Shown piece after piece: positions 15,133-22,233 of a stretch of DNA of 30,710 nucleotides. The position numbers and the translations under genes were made by a program. The notes beneath the pieces are model-generated. The model worked only from the letters and a program-made list of their open reading frames with translations. It searched no databases and was not told the origin of the DNA. Origin of the DNA: CAZHHH01 sp052400685 (GTDB lineage Bacteria > Bacteroidota > Bacteroidia > Bacteroidales > Marinilabiliaceae); NCBI GenBank assembly GCA_052400685.1, contig JBQTGJ010000029.1. One strand, written 5' to 3'. The stretch's first letter is position 1. Every line of letters starts with the position of its first letter.

Positions 15133-16254
15133 TCAGTCAGTTCGGTTAATTCTATTTTCTTTTTTCTCTACGTACAAAACCACGTCTTTAATTACCAATT
15201 TATGAATGGCAGAAATAACCGTTTCCATAGTTCCATAGTCAGGTTTTCCGTCCTTTACTGGTAGTGAAATATCTAATACGTCAGCGTCTTTTGCGTAGAA
15301 GTTTCTACCATAGTTGAACTGTCCGTTGTATGATGATTTGTGAATTGCAGAAGTCACAAAAACAGATGCGTATTTTGGCAGTTTGTCCGTATGAACAACT
15401 GCAATATGGTCGTCTCCGCCATATTTGAAGTTTCTATATTTGGCTGAACCAAACATATCAATGGTTGTGGTATTAGCTGAAAAAACTTTAACGTCATTCC
15501 CAATAAAAGCAGAAACTCCTTCGTCAGTTTCTCCTGCTGTAATAAATGGCAATGTTCCTGCAACACGGTCGGCACTTTTTAATCGTCTTCCACGAGTAGA
15601 TTTACCAAATAAACTTTCAAGATTAAATGATTCCCAATTTAAGTTCTTGAAGTTATCTAAAGCCATTTGTTCTTTGGAAGTTATTTCGTATTCGTTTAGT
15701 CCTGTAGTTGATAAGAAATTTTCAAATACTTCAAAACGTTCTTTTTCTAATTCGATAATAAACCTTTCCATAAAATCAAAATCTACAGCTCCGTTTTTAA
15801 CTGGAAGACTTATTATCGTATTTTTCAATTCGATTTTCGTTGCTTTATTGTTGTACGAATATTTACGCTTTATTACCTTCTCAATTGAGGCGATAATAAA
15901 CATTTGATTAACTCGATTCAATCCATCACATTGCAATACGCTTGTTGCACCGTGACCGTCTTTTAAGTAAAAAGGTGTTTCTAAAAAAACTATATTTTGA
16001 TTGTTTGAATGAATTAAAATTGTTGGTTTTCCATCAGAATTATTTAATACATCCTTAGTAAGTTGGTTATAGGAAATTATTCCATTGTCAATTGTTGCTT
16101 GACCGTAAAATGGATAAAATGGTTCTGATTCATCTTTTAACTCTTCAAGCTTTAATGGGTCTATTTCTTTTTGAGGTTGCCATTGCAAGACATCTTCAAT
16201 TCTGTAATCACCCCACTCAACATTTTTTAGTTTCTCGTTGAGTGGGGTTTCTAC
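15133..16254 (-). CDS. BcgI-like specificity subunit S, in the -1 frame after the RM gene
   Basis: About 373 residues from the frameshift point give the DNA-recognition subunit. It is built of two halves, each starting with a W-rich strand (VEWGDYRIEDVL and LNWESFNLESLF) and ending with LPVKNGAVDFDFMERFI or LPVKDGKPDYGTMETVI, typical of BcgI beta-like proteins. The frame has no ATG before its conserved start: open sequence reaches back to 16263 and the only standard start codon is TTG at 16188, which would cut off KNVEWGDYRIEDV. A -1 slip at GGGAAAG (16254-16260) would join it to the upstream nuclease-methylase. The alternative is separate initiation at TTG and a shorter 351-residue product. 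Similarity of the two half starts favours the longer form. Confidence 0.8.
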   Translation of the reverse strand, partial: VETPLNEKLKNVEWGDYRIEDVLQWQPQKEIDPLKLEELKDESEPFYPFYGQATIDNGIISYNQLTKDVLNNSDGKPTILIHSNNQNIVFLETPFYLKDGHGATSVLQCDGLNRVNQMFIIASIEKVIKRKYSYNNKATKIELKNTIISLPVKNGAVDFDFMERFIIELEKERFEVFENFLSTTGLNEYEITSKEQMALDNFKNLNWESFNLESLFGKSTRGRRLKSADRVAGTLPFITAGETDEGVSAFIGNDVKVFSANTTTIDMFGSAKYRNFKYGGDDHIAVVHTDKLPKYASVFVTSAIHKSSYNGQFNYGRNFYAKDADVLDISLPVKDGKPDYGTMETVISAIHKLVIKDVVLYVEKKENRINRTD

Positions 16255-16260
16255 TTTCCC
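16210..16260 (-). promoter_or_regulatory. Candidate programmed -1 ribosomal frameshift site
   Basis: Read on the minus strand, the heptamer GGGAAAG (16260-16254) is in phase as G-GGA-AAG, the X-XXY-YYZ pattern. It is followed directly by the TAG stop of the RM frame, a 5-nt spacer (TAGAA) and a perfect 12-bp stem: ACCCCACTCAAC (16248-16237) with GTTGAGTGGGGT (16221-16210), loop 15 nt. A -1 slip yields ...SLGK-VETPLNEKLKNVEW... and enters the specificity frame. No T-run follows the stem, so it is not a typical terminator. Confidence 0.65.
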
Positions 16261-18302
16261 AAGCTTTTACCTAAAATGTTTTGCTCTTTTAAAATTGTAC
16301 TTACTTCCCAAGATAAATAACCACTAACTGTATTTTTAAAATCCTGTAAAGTAGGTTTCGTGTCTATAGGTGATGATTGGTTCCAATCGGCACCATTCCT
16401 TGGGTCAATAGTACCTTCGTAGTATTCTTTTTCTGTGAAAATTTTGAGTTTGCTTTTCCCAAAACGAACTAAGTTCACCACTTCTTCATATCGTTCTTTA
16501 GCTTGGTCTGTATCCCTAAGATTATTACTTCCTTTTTTACGATTTGCTCGTGAATAACCATCATTTGAAAAATCAATGAACTTAACTATTTCATCTTTAT
16601 GGTGCTTTTCATTCACTTTGAAAACATAAATATTGGTTTGTACACTTGATTTCCCTATAAAAATATCAACAGGCATTTTGATACTTGCCAATAATGTATG
16701 CTTTTCTAAAATCCTTTTACAATAATCTTTTGCTCTACCTGAACCTGCTGAATTTTGGATAATAATTGCTGCATAACCTTTGTGCATCATTCCTAATGCT
16801 TTTTCAACAAAGTTCATCCCGTTGCCTAAAGCAGAATATGGTGGATTTAAAATAAAAGCATCCGCAGGGAATTTACTGTCTGTTTTCCCAAAACCATATT
16901 TTCCGTCAAAATCTTTAATCGAGTCAATGTTCAAAATGTTAGAGCTACCGTCACCCATCAAAATCATATTGAGGATGGCTAACATATAAACACTTGAGAG
17001 TAACTCTAATCCAAGTAATTGTTCAGCTTTGATTTTGATTTCTTTTTGAGTTAGTTCATCTGGGGACTTAATGGTGTTTTTTGCATCATTAAGCATTTCA
17101 TTCATTGCAGCAACCAATAAACCTGCTGAACCTGTTGCAAAATCCCACACATATGAGTCTTTGTTTACTCTCGATAATTTGACTAAGAGTGAAGCGACAT
17201 AGGAAGGTGTAAGTACAACATCATTTAATTTGTCTTGTGAAAAGCCCAACCAACCGTACATTTCGTTGAATAGTTTGCCTGTAAAATCGGTGGTCAAACC
17301 AATTTTGTAGTAGATTCCTAAATCATCTACAATTTTTGCAAATACCCTTTTTAATTGGCTCTCACCGTCTTCAACTTTATTAATGTTATTTGTAAGAAGT
17401 GTGTTAGAGAGTGTTCTTATTATAAGTTGTTTTTTTTCATCAGGAAGTTCTTTATGACTTAAAAAGGATTCAATCTTTTTAATCATTAAATCACCATCTC
17501 TATATCCATTTTCTGAAGAAGATTTTAAATCGGATTTTTCAAGTGGTGCAACTTTGCCTGGAATTCCAAGTGTTGCTATAATTGATGCTGCCACTAAATA
17601 AACACGGTCATTTTCTCCCAATCCTTTTTCATTATGGTAAATGTCATTGTTGAGTTTTACAAGACTTTGGTCAATTTCTCTTTCCCGTTGTTCTTTTAGT
17701 TTGTCAAGTTCTTCTTGTGAGAGTTGAAGCTTTTTTACTGTTTCAATAAAACCGTCAAAATTTTTCGGTGCTAAAAATGAAAAGTCGGTAAAGTCGCCAA
17801 TTTTCTGTCCTGCACCTAAATTGCTTTTTGAAACATAATAAACGCCAATTTCGTGATGAACTTTCCCTGTTTCATCTTTATAGCCTGTCATACCGACTGC
17901 AATAATATCGGTGTAGCTTGTATGATGAAGTAAAGCGTTTGCGTAATGAACAGCTCCGTTTACTGCAAACGAGTTGATGTTTTTAAAGTGAGGTTCATTT
18001 TTAGAAGTTCGGTTTTCAATTTGTCCGTCTTTATCAAGTTTTACAAGTTTGTCTTTATAGCCTTTGTACTCGATAAGAACTGGGTAGAAGTCTAAATTTT
18101 TGTCTTGAAGTAATATTTTGGCATCTGGTCGATTTGCACCTGCACCACCATTTTTGGTGAAGTAGTCAGAAAGGGCTTTATCAATTTCTGCATTAACAGA
18201 TTCCTGCTCTAATTTGTAAGGCAGTTTAAACTTTCTTAGCCATCCGTTGGCTAAATCTGCAATATTCGGTTCTATTGATTGTACTGATTTCTTATTTTTC
18301 AT
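16251..18302 (-). CDS. BcgI-like combined restriction endonuclease and methyltransferase (RM) subunit
   Basis: This 683-residue protein fuses an N-terminal PD-(D/E)xK nuclease (RPD at about 58-60, IEYK at about 77-80) to an adenine-N6 methyltransferase. The AdoMet motif WDFATGSAG is at about 385-395 and the catalytic NPPYS at about 486-490. Length and domain order fit the BcgI alpha subunit and related type IIB/IIG enzymes, which cut DNA beside a bipartite target with a separate specificity subunit. The gene starts at ATG 18302 and stops at TAG 16251, directly after the slippery heptamer leading into the specificity frame. The pair forms one cassette unit (14738-18464) with no separate regulator. 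The region 18303-18464 is non-coding. Confidence 0.9.
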   Translation of the reverse strand: MKNKKSVQSIEPNIADLANGWLRKFKLPYKLEQESVNAEIDKALSDYFTKNGGAGANRPDAKILLQDKNLDFYPVLIEYKGYKDKLVKLDKDGQIENRTSKNEPHFKNINSFAVNGAVHYANALLHHTSYTDIIAVGMTGYKDETGKVHHEIGVYYVSKSNLGAGQKIGDFTDFSFLAPKNFDGFIETVKKLQLSQEELDKLKEQREREIDQSLVKLNNDIYHNEKGLGENDRVYLVAASIIATLGIPGKVAPLEKSDLKSSSENGYRDGDLMIKKIESFLSHKELPDEKKQLIIRTLSNTLLTNNINKVEDGESQLKRVFAKIVDDLGIYYKIGLTTDFTGKLFNEMYGWLGFSQDKLNDVVLTPSYVASLLVKLSRVNKDSYVWDFATGSAGLLVAAMNEMLNDAKNTIKSPDELTQKEIKIKAEQLLGLELLSSVYMLAILNMILMGDGSSNILNIDSIKDFDGKYGFGKTDSKFPADAFILNPPYSALGNGMNFVEKALGMMHKGYAAIIIQNSAGSGRAKDYCKRILEKHTLLASIKMPVDIFIGKSSVQTNIYVFKVNEKHHKDEIVKFIDFSNDGYSRANRKKGSNNLRDTDQAKERYEEVVNLVRFGKSKLKIFTEKEYYEGTIDPRNGADWNQSSPIDTKPTLQDFKNTVSGYLSWEVSTILKEQNILGKSLGK

Positions 18303-18464
18303 TTATTCAATTTCCATTATAAAAATTCCAACTACTGCAAGTTAATATTTATCCAGCGAGCGACGGCAAAAAAATAGCTCTATTGGTTTTTCAAGGTCGG
18401 TTTTTGTGTCGGCAAAAACCAAATGTGCTATTTGTGCGTGGGCTCTTTTCAGTATGCCGCACAA

Positions 18465-18787
18465 CGCCCCCATATCGTCATTAACATTTCTCGCATTAAA
18501 TAGCAATTACCTAATATATATCTTTATCAAACGAAAACATCTTTATAAACAGCCTTCATGTCGTTTTTACAAAAAAAACCCACTAATATACTGAAAACTA
18601 AAGCCTATTAAAAATAAATTGTAAAAATAAACTTATGAGCCAAAGTGCACAAGGCAAGCATGGGCATTCTTCCCAAAAATATTATCAACAGACAGAAAGT
18701 CCTTTATAGGCAGTTGTTGTATCACCAGAGCGGTTCCATCTGAGGTTAATTGCTGGGTCATGCCAACCGCTCATACCACTAAATATT
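18465..18787 (-). repeat. Family A inter-cassette repeat, copy 4 (diverged)
   Basis: This 323-base copy is clearly related to copies 1-3 over the segments around CATATCGTCATTAACATTTC, CTAATATACTGAAAACTAAA and GCATGGGCATTCTTC, and at the end TGCCAACCGCTCATACCACT. It has many substitutions. Its left end overlaps the stop codon of the gene at 18786-19442. On the minus strand it ends GGGGGCG before TTGTGCGGC. Confidence 0.8.
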
Positions 18788-19442
18788 ACACACAAGCTTT
18801 TTCTATTATTTTTAAAAATCGTCGTTGATTCTTTGTCAAATCACAATGCTCTCCATATGTTTTTAATTTGTTAAGAACAATTTTGGGTTTATCATAAGTC
18901 ATATAAGAATCTCCTAATATATTTTCAAATTTAAAGTCCTCTAATAATGCACCTTCCATGTCAATTCTTAAACCTTTTTTATCAGAAATCATTATCGCTG
19001 CTTTATATATTTTCCCGTCATTTAAGATTGAATAATAGATTTTTTCAGTTTTCAACAATAAATTGATATACTCTAGTATTGAGTTGAGAGTTTTTCTTTT
19101 TGTATTGGATTTGTCTTGAAGCTTTTTAAGCGCAATCAATGCTATGTCCGTCTCATTGAATTCATTAAATTTCAATTCTCTTATCTTAAAAATCTCATAA
19201 TCTGATAACCTTAAAAATTCATTGTTGGAGTAGTCAATATAGTCTTTAATACAGCCAGAAATCAAGGCTTTTTGAAGAGGAGTCAAATCAATAAAGTAAC
19301 TGTCCAATTGACTTAGGATTTTCTGTAAGTCCTTTTTGCGTTTGTCATAGAACTCGGGATTACTATCAAAAATCTCTTGTCGCTTTTTAATCGAATTTAT
19401 AATTAGTTCTATTTCCTTTTCTTCAAATTCTATTAGTGCCAT
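18786..19442 (-). CDS. Unknown soluble helical protein (cassette 7)
   Basis: The 218-residue product is not recognised. It is highly charged and mostly helical (EEKEIELIINSIKKRQEIFD, KALISGCIKDYIDYSN, LNKLKTYGEHCDLTKNQRRF) with no signal peptide or membrane helix. The ATG at 19442 (MALIEFEEKEIE) is preferred over an upstream in-frame ATG at 19529, because the 29 extra residues lie across the repeat boundary and look non-protein-like. The stop lies at the start of repeat A4. The regulator at 19719-19940 is the next gene upstream on the same strand and may control it. Confidence 0.65.
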   Translation of the reverse strand: MALIEFEEKEIELIINSIKKRQEIFDSNPEFYDKRKKDLQKILSQLDSYFIDLTPLQKALISGCIKDYIDYSNNEFLRLSDYEIFKIRELKFNEFNETDIALIALKKLQDKSNTKRKTLNSILEYINLLLKTEKIYYSILNDGKIYKAAIMISDKKGLRIDMEGALLEDFKFENILGDSYMTYDKPKIVLNKLKTYGEHCDLTKNQRRFLKIIEKACV

Positions 19443-19524
19443 AGTATTGCGGTCATTAAGCCTGTATGTAACACACCTATTAATGTAATTATCGGGACGT
19501 TGCCTTAAGTAAGTAGCTACATAA

Positions 19525-19715
19525 CACATCTTTATTAAATAAAGACACTTATAATTAAAAATTTCACCACTAAAGTATTCAAAAACAACCCTCTAATATA
19601 CTGAAAACTAATACTTATTAAAATAAAAATAAATGAATATAACCATTCATTGAGTAAAAGCAGTGGAATATCTTGTGTGAAAATTATTCTTCCAGAAGAA
19701 GAAAACTAAATAATT
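19525..19715 (-). repeat. Family A-like repeat, shortened and degraded copy 5
   Basis: The stretch CAAAAACAACCCTCTAATATACTGAAAACTAATACTTATTAAA region (about 19580-19622) matches the middle of family A, and the right edge CATAACACATC resembles the usual CTAACACACTC end. The GC-rich terminal hairpin part is missing. The A family therefore extends to the right end of the accessory region. Confidence 0.6.
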
Positions 19716-19718
19716 TAA

Positions 19719-19940
19719 TTACTGTTTATCTTGGCCATTATCTTTGGTAGGGACTAATAATTCTCGAACATCAACGTCCAAAATTTTGGCAATCTTTCGA
19801 AGTACCTCAATGCTTGGTTGTGCATTGTTATTACAATAATTGGTAACAATTACATAACTTTTATCAATCTTCTCAGCTAGCCAAGTTTGTGTTCGTCCTT
19901 GCTCCTTTAATACTTCCTTAATCCTATTCATTCTGCTCAT
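19719..19940 (-). CDS. Cro/CI-type helix-turn-helix regulator
   Basis: This 73-residue HTH_3 protein has the helices RIKEVLKEQGRTQTWLAEKI, then DKSYVIVTNYCNNNAQPS (recognition helix) and VLRKIAKILDVDVRELLVPT. The start at 19940 (MSRMNR) is possible; the second ATG at 19931 aligns better with the paralogue at 8356-8532 (MNRIKE). It is the first gene of the minus-strand array and lies divergently from the Sus operon. A perfect palindrome at 20069-20093 in the shared upstream region is a candidate operator. Confidence 0.85.
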   Translation of the reverse strand: MSRMNRIKEVLKEQGRTQTWLAEKIDKSYVIVTNYCNNNAQPSIEVLRKIAKILDVDVRELLVPTKDNGQDKQ

Positions 19941-20042
19941 TTACGAGACACTTAAAACTTTTTTATACAGTAATATAATACAATTGAATACTGTATTTTA
20001 AGAGGTTTATAATATTATACGAAATTAGAGTATAAAAATGTA

Positions 20043-20093
20043 TTGTGAAATATTATAAAATAGTATATATTTGTATTGTATTACAATACAAAT
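20043..20093 (+). promoter_or_regulatory. Promoter-like TATATTTG with overlapping 25-bp perfect palindrome
   Basis: TATATTTG (20066-20073) matches the Bacteroidota -7 consensus TAnnTTTG, and a TTG lies about 20 bases upstream (20043-20045). Overlapping it is a perfect palindrome: ATTTGTATTGTA (20069-20080), one T, then TACAATACAAAT (20082-20093). It could be the operator of the HTH protein at 19719-19940, repressing a plus-strand promoter, its own promoter or both. Another inverted repeat (TTATAC...GTATAA) lies at about 20017-20034. Position 19941-20301 shows no gene. Confidence 0.5.
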
Positions 20094-20218
20094 CAAAGTA
20101 AATACCAATAAGCAAGGATATATCAAGACTATTTAGAACAAATCATATATAAATAATTAGAAGAATTAAATTCTAACACACTATTTATTAAACGTCTTAT
20201 GAAACACCTATAAAACAC

Positions 20219-20262
20219 AAAAAAAGCCCGCTACAACAGTTTGGCGACGTGCAGCAGGCTTA
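20219..20262 (-). terminator. Terminator-like hairpin with a T7 run on the minus strand
   Basis: On the minus strand AAGCCTGCTGC...GTAGCGGGCTT forms a stem with two mismatches, followed by seven T. No minus-strand gene lies just to its right, so it would stop antisense transcription from the Sus operon or insulate the array. On the plus strand the same hairpin would sit in the operon leader. Confidence 0.4.
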
Positions 20263-20301
20263 TTAATTAACCAAAGTCAGTTAAATTAACACATCAAAAT
20301 T

Positions 20302-20364
20302 ATGAAAAATTTCTCACACACGGCCATATCGGCTCCGGTATGCATTGCTTTGCGCGCGCCGTAA
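20302..20364 (+). CDS. Possible 20-residue leader peptide
   Basis: The ORF reads MKNFSHTAISAPVCIALRAP then TAA. It lies in the leader of the Sus operon, 440 bases before the first large gene. It shares the SHT tripeptide and the TCACACAC nucleotide core with the 13-residue mini-ORFs further down, so it may belong to the same regulatory system. A small hairpin-prone GC-rich stretch (CGGC...GCCG) covers its 3' half. Positions 20365-20562 show no gene or clear structure. Confidence 0.3.
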   Translation: MKNFSHTAISAPVCIALRAP

Positions 20365-20562
20365 CATATTTCTCACAATAATTATTTACGGGATTAAACA
20401 CAGTCGGGTCACTCAATATCAGGGTCACCACGTCTGAACCGGGCATTACCCATCATTTACAAAATAAATTCCACCAAAGGGGATATGGGAATGCTATGCC
20501 CTGATCCGAAGGGGGCAAAATAAAATCAACACATTAACAATCAGATAAAAACAGATATTAAT

Positions 20563-20604
20563 ATGAAACGAGCCATGGGAATTGTTTCACACACAGGGGG
20601 ATGA
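20563..20604 (+). CDS. 13-residue mini-ORF, copy 1
   Basis: The ORF reads MKRAMGIVSHTGG then TGA. It is the first of three 13-codon ORFs with the same start, stop and R-A-x-G-I-x-S-H-T core. It opens the 90-base element at 20563-20652. Confidence 0.45.
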   Translation: MKRAMGIVSHTGG

Positions 20605-20652
20605 TTAAGCCAGGCGAGTTCCATATGACCTTAACAAACAAATTATAAACAT

Positions 20653-20694
20653 ATGAAACGAGCCATGGGAATTGATTCACACACAGAAGTATGA
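20653..20694 (+). CDS. 13-residue mini-ORF, copy 2
   Basis: The ORF reads MKRAMGIDSHTEV then TGA. It begins exactly 90 bases after copy 1 and ends 47 bases before the ATG of the IPT/TIG lipoprotein gene at 20742. Confidence 0.45.
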   Translation: MKRAMGIDSHTEV

Positions 20695-20741
20695 TTGTCC
20701 CGGCGAGTTCCATATGACCTTAACAAACAAATTATAAACAT

Positions 20742-22082
20742 ATGAAAACATTTCAGACCAAACCCACCGAAGGGGTTGCGCAAGTACGTGCCGTTGAGCC
20801 TGTCATTATGGGTCTTCGGCTACTGTTGACAACGCTGCTGCTGTTGCTGATACTGGTTTCGTGCCACGACGACGATACGTCACCCGGGGAGGTTCGCGAC
20901 CCGTCGCTTCCGGTGCAGCTTGATGCCTTTATGCCCGACAGTGGTGGCATTCGCACCAAATTTATTGTGAAGGGGTTCAACTTTGGGTCGGATATATCGA
21001 AGATACAGGTTCTCTTTTCGTCGGACGAACGAGCGGCCACTGTTTTGGGGGTTAACAACAACACCATTTATTGCCAGGTGCCCAAACAGAGCGATGGCGA
21101 CAATAGCGTAACCGTTGTGGTGGAAGAGGATACGGTGGTCTTTGACAGGACTTTCAGGTACCACGTGGAACAAAATGTATCGACCATCAGTGGGGTAGTT
21201 GGCGACAACACGCTGGTTGATGGCACGCTTTCGGAGGCCCGTTTCAACTACCTGTATGGGGTTGCGGCTGTTACGGGCGGCGACATTATTGTGGCCGAGA
21301 TGTACGCGGGTAACCTCCGTTATGTGGCCGTTGACGACAACAAAGTGAGCACGCTTCAAACCAATTTCTATACAGGTACGCCCGCCGTGAGCGCCAACCG
21401 CCAACAAGTCTATTTCGTGGGAAAATCCAGTCCTCACAAGATATACCTTCTTGATTATAACAACCTGTGGGAGCCAGAGCTCTTTGTCTCGTCCATAGCC
21501 GGCTTCAACGGCGACATCTGGTCGGCGGCCTTTGATGCGACGGAGGCGTGGCTCTATTTTTTCGACAGCACCGGCAAGTTCGGGCGTTTGGAGATGAAGA
21601 ACCCCAGCAATGTTGAAGTTCTGTCCGAGGACCTTCCCCGTGGCAATGGCAGTCACAACAATTTGGCCTACAGTGCGTGGCACGATTGTTTTTTTTACAC
21701 GGTATACAGCACGCAGGCGGTTTACCGGCTGAGCAAAGACGGTGAGACGGTGGAGCTGTGGATGGGCGGCAACGGACAGGGTACGGCCACGGGTCACCGC
21801 CTCGAAACGGCGCAGCTTTACTATCCGGGAGGCCTCACCGTTGATGCCGATGGTAACATCTATGTGGTAAACATTGACGGGCACACCATTTTGAAGTGCG
21901 ACCGCAAATCGGATTTTGTGAGTCTGCTGGCTGGTAAGCCGCTCACGGGTGGCCATAAAGACGGCGAACCTCTGGAAGCGCTGTTCTCTTTGCCCTATGG
22001 CATTTCCATTGATGAAGATGGCAATTTCATCATCTGCGAATGCTGGGGATCGGGCGTGGTGCGGAAACTGGCGATTGAGTGA
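20742..22082 (+). CDS. Surface lipoprotein with IPT/TIG domain and NHL-type beta-propeller
   Basis: This 446-residue protein has a lipoprotein signal (LRLLLTTLLLLLILVSC, Cys41), an IPT/TIG immunoglobulin-like domain (about 57-140; FMPDSGGIRTKFIVKGFNFG...IYCQVP) and a C-terminal propeller of NHL-like repeats (GVVGDNTLVDGTLSEARFNY, YYPGGLTVDADGNIYVVN, FSLPYGISIDEDGNFIICEC). Such proteins are encoded next to SusC/SusD pairs and probably bind glycan on the outer membrane surface. An alternative ATG at 20808 (MGLRLLLTT) would give a more usual signal length. The gene opens the plus-strand operon and is preceded by the tandem mini-ORF element. Confidence 0.85.
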   Translation: MKTFQTKPTEGVAQVRAVEPVIMGLRLLLTTLLLLLILVSCHDDDTSPGEVRDPSLPVQLDAFMPDSGGIRTKFIVKGFNFGSDISKIQVLFSSDERAATVLGVNNNTIYCQVPKQSDGDNSVTVVVEEDTVVFDRTFRYHVEQNVSTISGVVGDNTLVDGTLSEARFNYLYGVAAVTGGDIIVAEMYAGNLRYVAVDDNKVSTLQTNFYTGTPAVSANRQQVYFVGKSSPHKIYLLDYNNLWEPELFVSSIAGFNGDIWSAAFDATEAWLYFFDSTGKFGRLEMKNPSNVEVLSEDLPRGNGSHNNLAYSAWHDCFFYTVYSTQAVYRLSKDGETVELWMGGNGQGTATGHRLETAQLYYPGGLTVDADGNIYVVNIDGHTILKCDRKSDFVSLLAGKPLTGGHKDGEPLEALFSLPYGISIDEDGNFIICECWGSGVVRKLAIE

Positions 22083-22122
22083 GCGGGGAGCAGGGAGCAG
22101 TTAGCAGGGAGGAGGGAGGCGT
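22083..22122. repeat. Short GGGAGCAG-type simple repeat
   Basis: A purine-rich imperfect tandem repeat (GAGCGGGGAGCAGGGAGCAG and continuation) directly follows the TGA of the IPT/TIG gene. It is low-complexity sequence in the gap before the third leader element. Confidence 0.6.
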
Positions 22123-22137
22123 TAATAGTGAAAACCA

Positions 22138-22233
22138 AATTATAAACAAATGGAACGGGCCACGGGAATTATATCACACACAAGAAGATGATTAATTCCG
22201 GAGCGTTTCATGTGACCATAAAAAACAAAATAG
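22138..22233 (+). promoter_or_regulatory. Leader element copy 3, upstream of susC
   Basis: A third, diverged copy of the 90-base element (AAATTATAAACAAATGGAAC...GGAGCGTTTCATGTGACC). The stem is kept with changed bases: ATGGAACG pairs with CGTTTCAT here, where copies 1 and 2 use ATGAAACG and the GTTCCAT region. This supports a conserved structure in front of both the first gene and susC. Confidence 0.5.
22150..22191 (+). CDS. 13-residue mini-ORF, copy 3
   Basis: The ORF reads MERATGIISHTRR then TGA. Length, start, stop and the RA-x-GI-x-SHT core match copies 1 and 2 despite nucleotide changes. It lies 42 bases before the susC ATG. Confidence 0.45.
   Translation: MERATGIISHTRR

Larger units (their letters stand above)
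20563..20741 (+). promoter_or_regulatory. Tandem 90-bp leader element with hairpin and mini-ORF, copies 1 and 2
   Basis: Two adjacent units differ at only a few bases. In each, the 5' bases ATATGAAACGAGCC can pair with GGCGAGTTCCATAT found about 60 bases later (11 of 14 positions), so the mini-ORF start would be buried in a stem. Each unit ends CCTTAACAAACAAATTATAAAC. The second unit leads directly into the gene at 20742. The arrangement suggests a translated, structured mRNA leader; the mechanism is unknown. Confidence 0.6.

Noticed and set aside
16210..16248. Stem-loop as a simple terminator between RM and S genes
   Set aside because: There is no T-run after the stem on the minus strand, and the whole stem is open coding sequence in the specificity frame.
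1..19940. Integron integrase, transposase or phage integrase
   Set aside because: None of the translated frames shows tyrosine or serine recombinase motifs, so the source of cassette movement is not in this window.
20880..21956. 358-residue open frame on the minus strand
   Set aside because: It lies antisense to the IPT/TIG lipoprotein gene, has no recognisable domain, and long antisense frames are expected in this GC-richer coding sequence.
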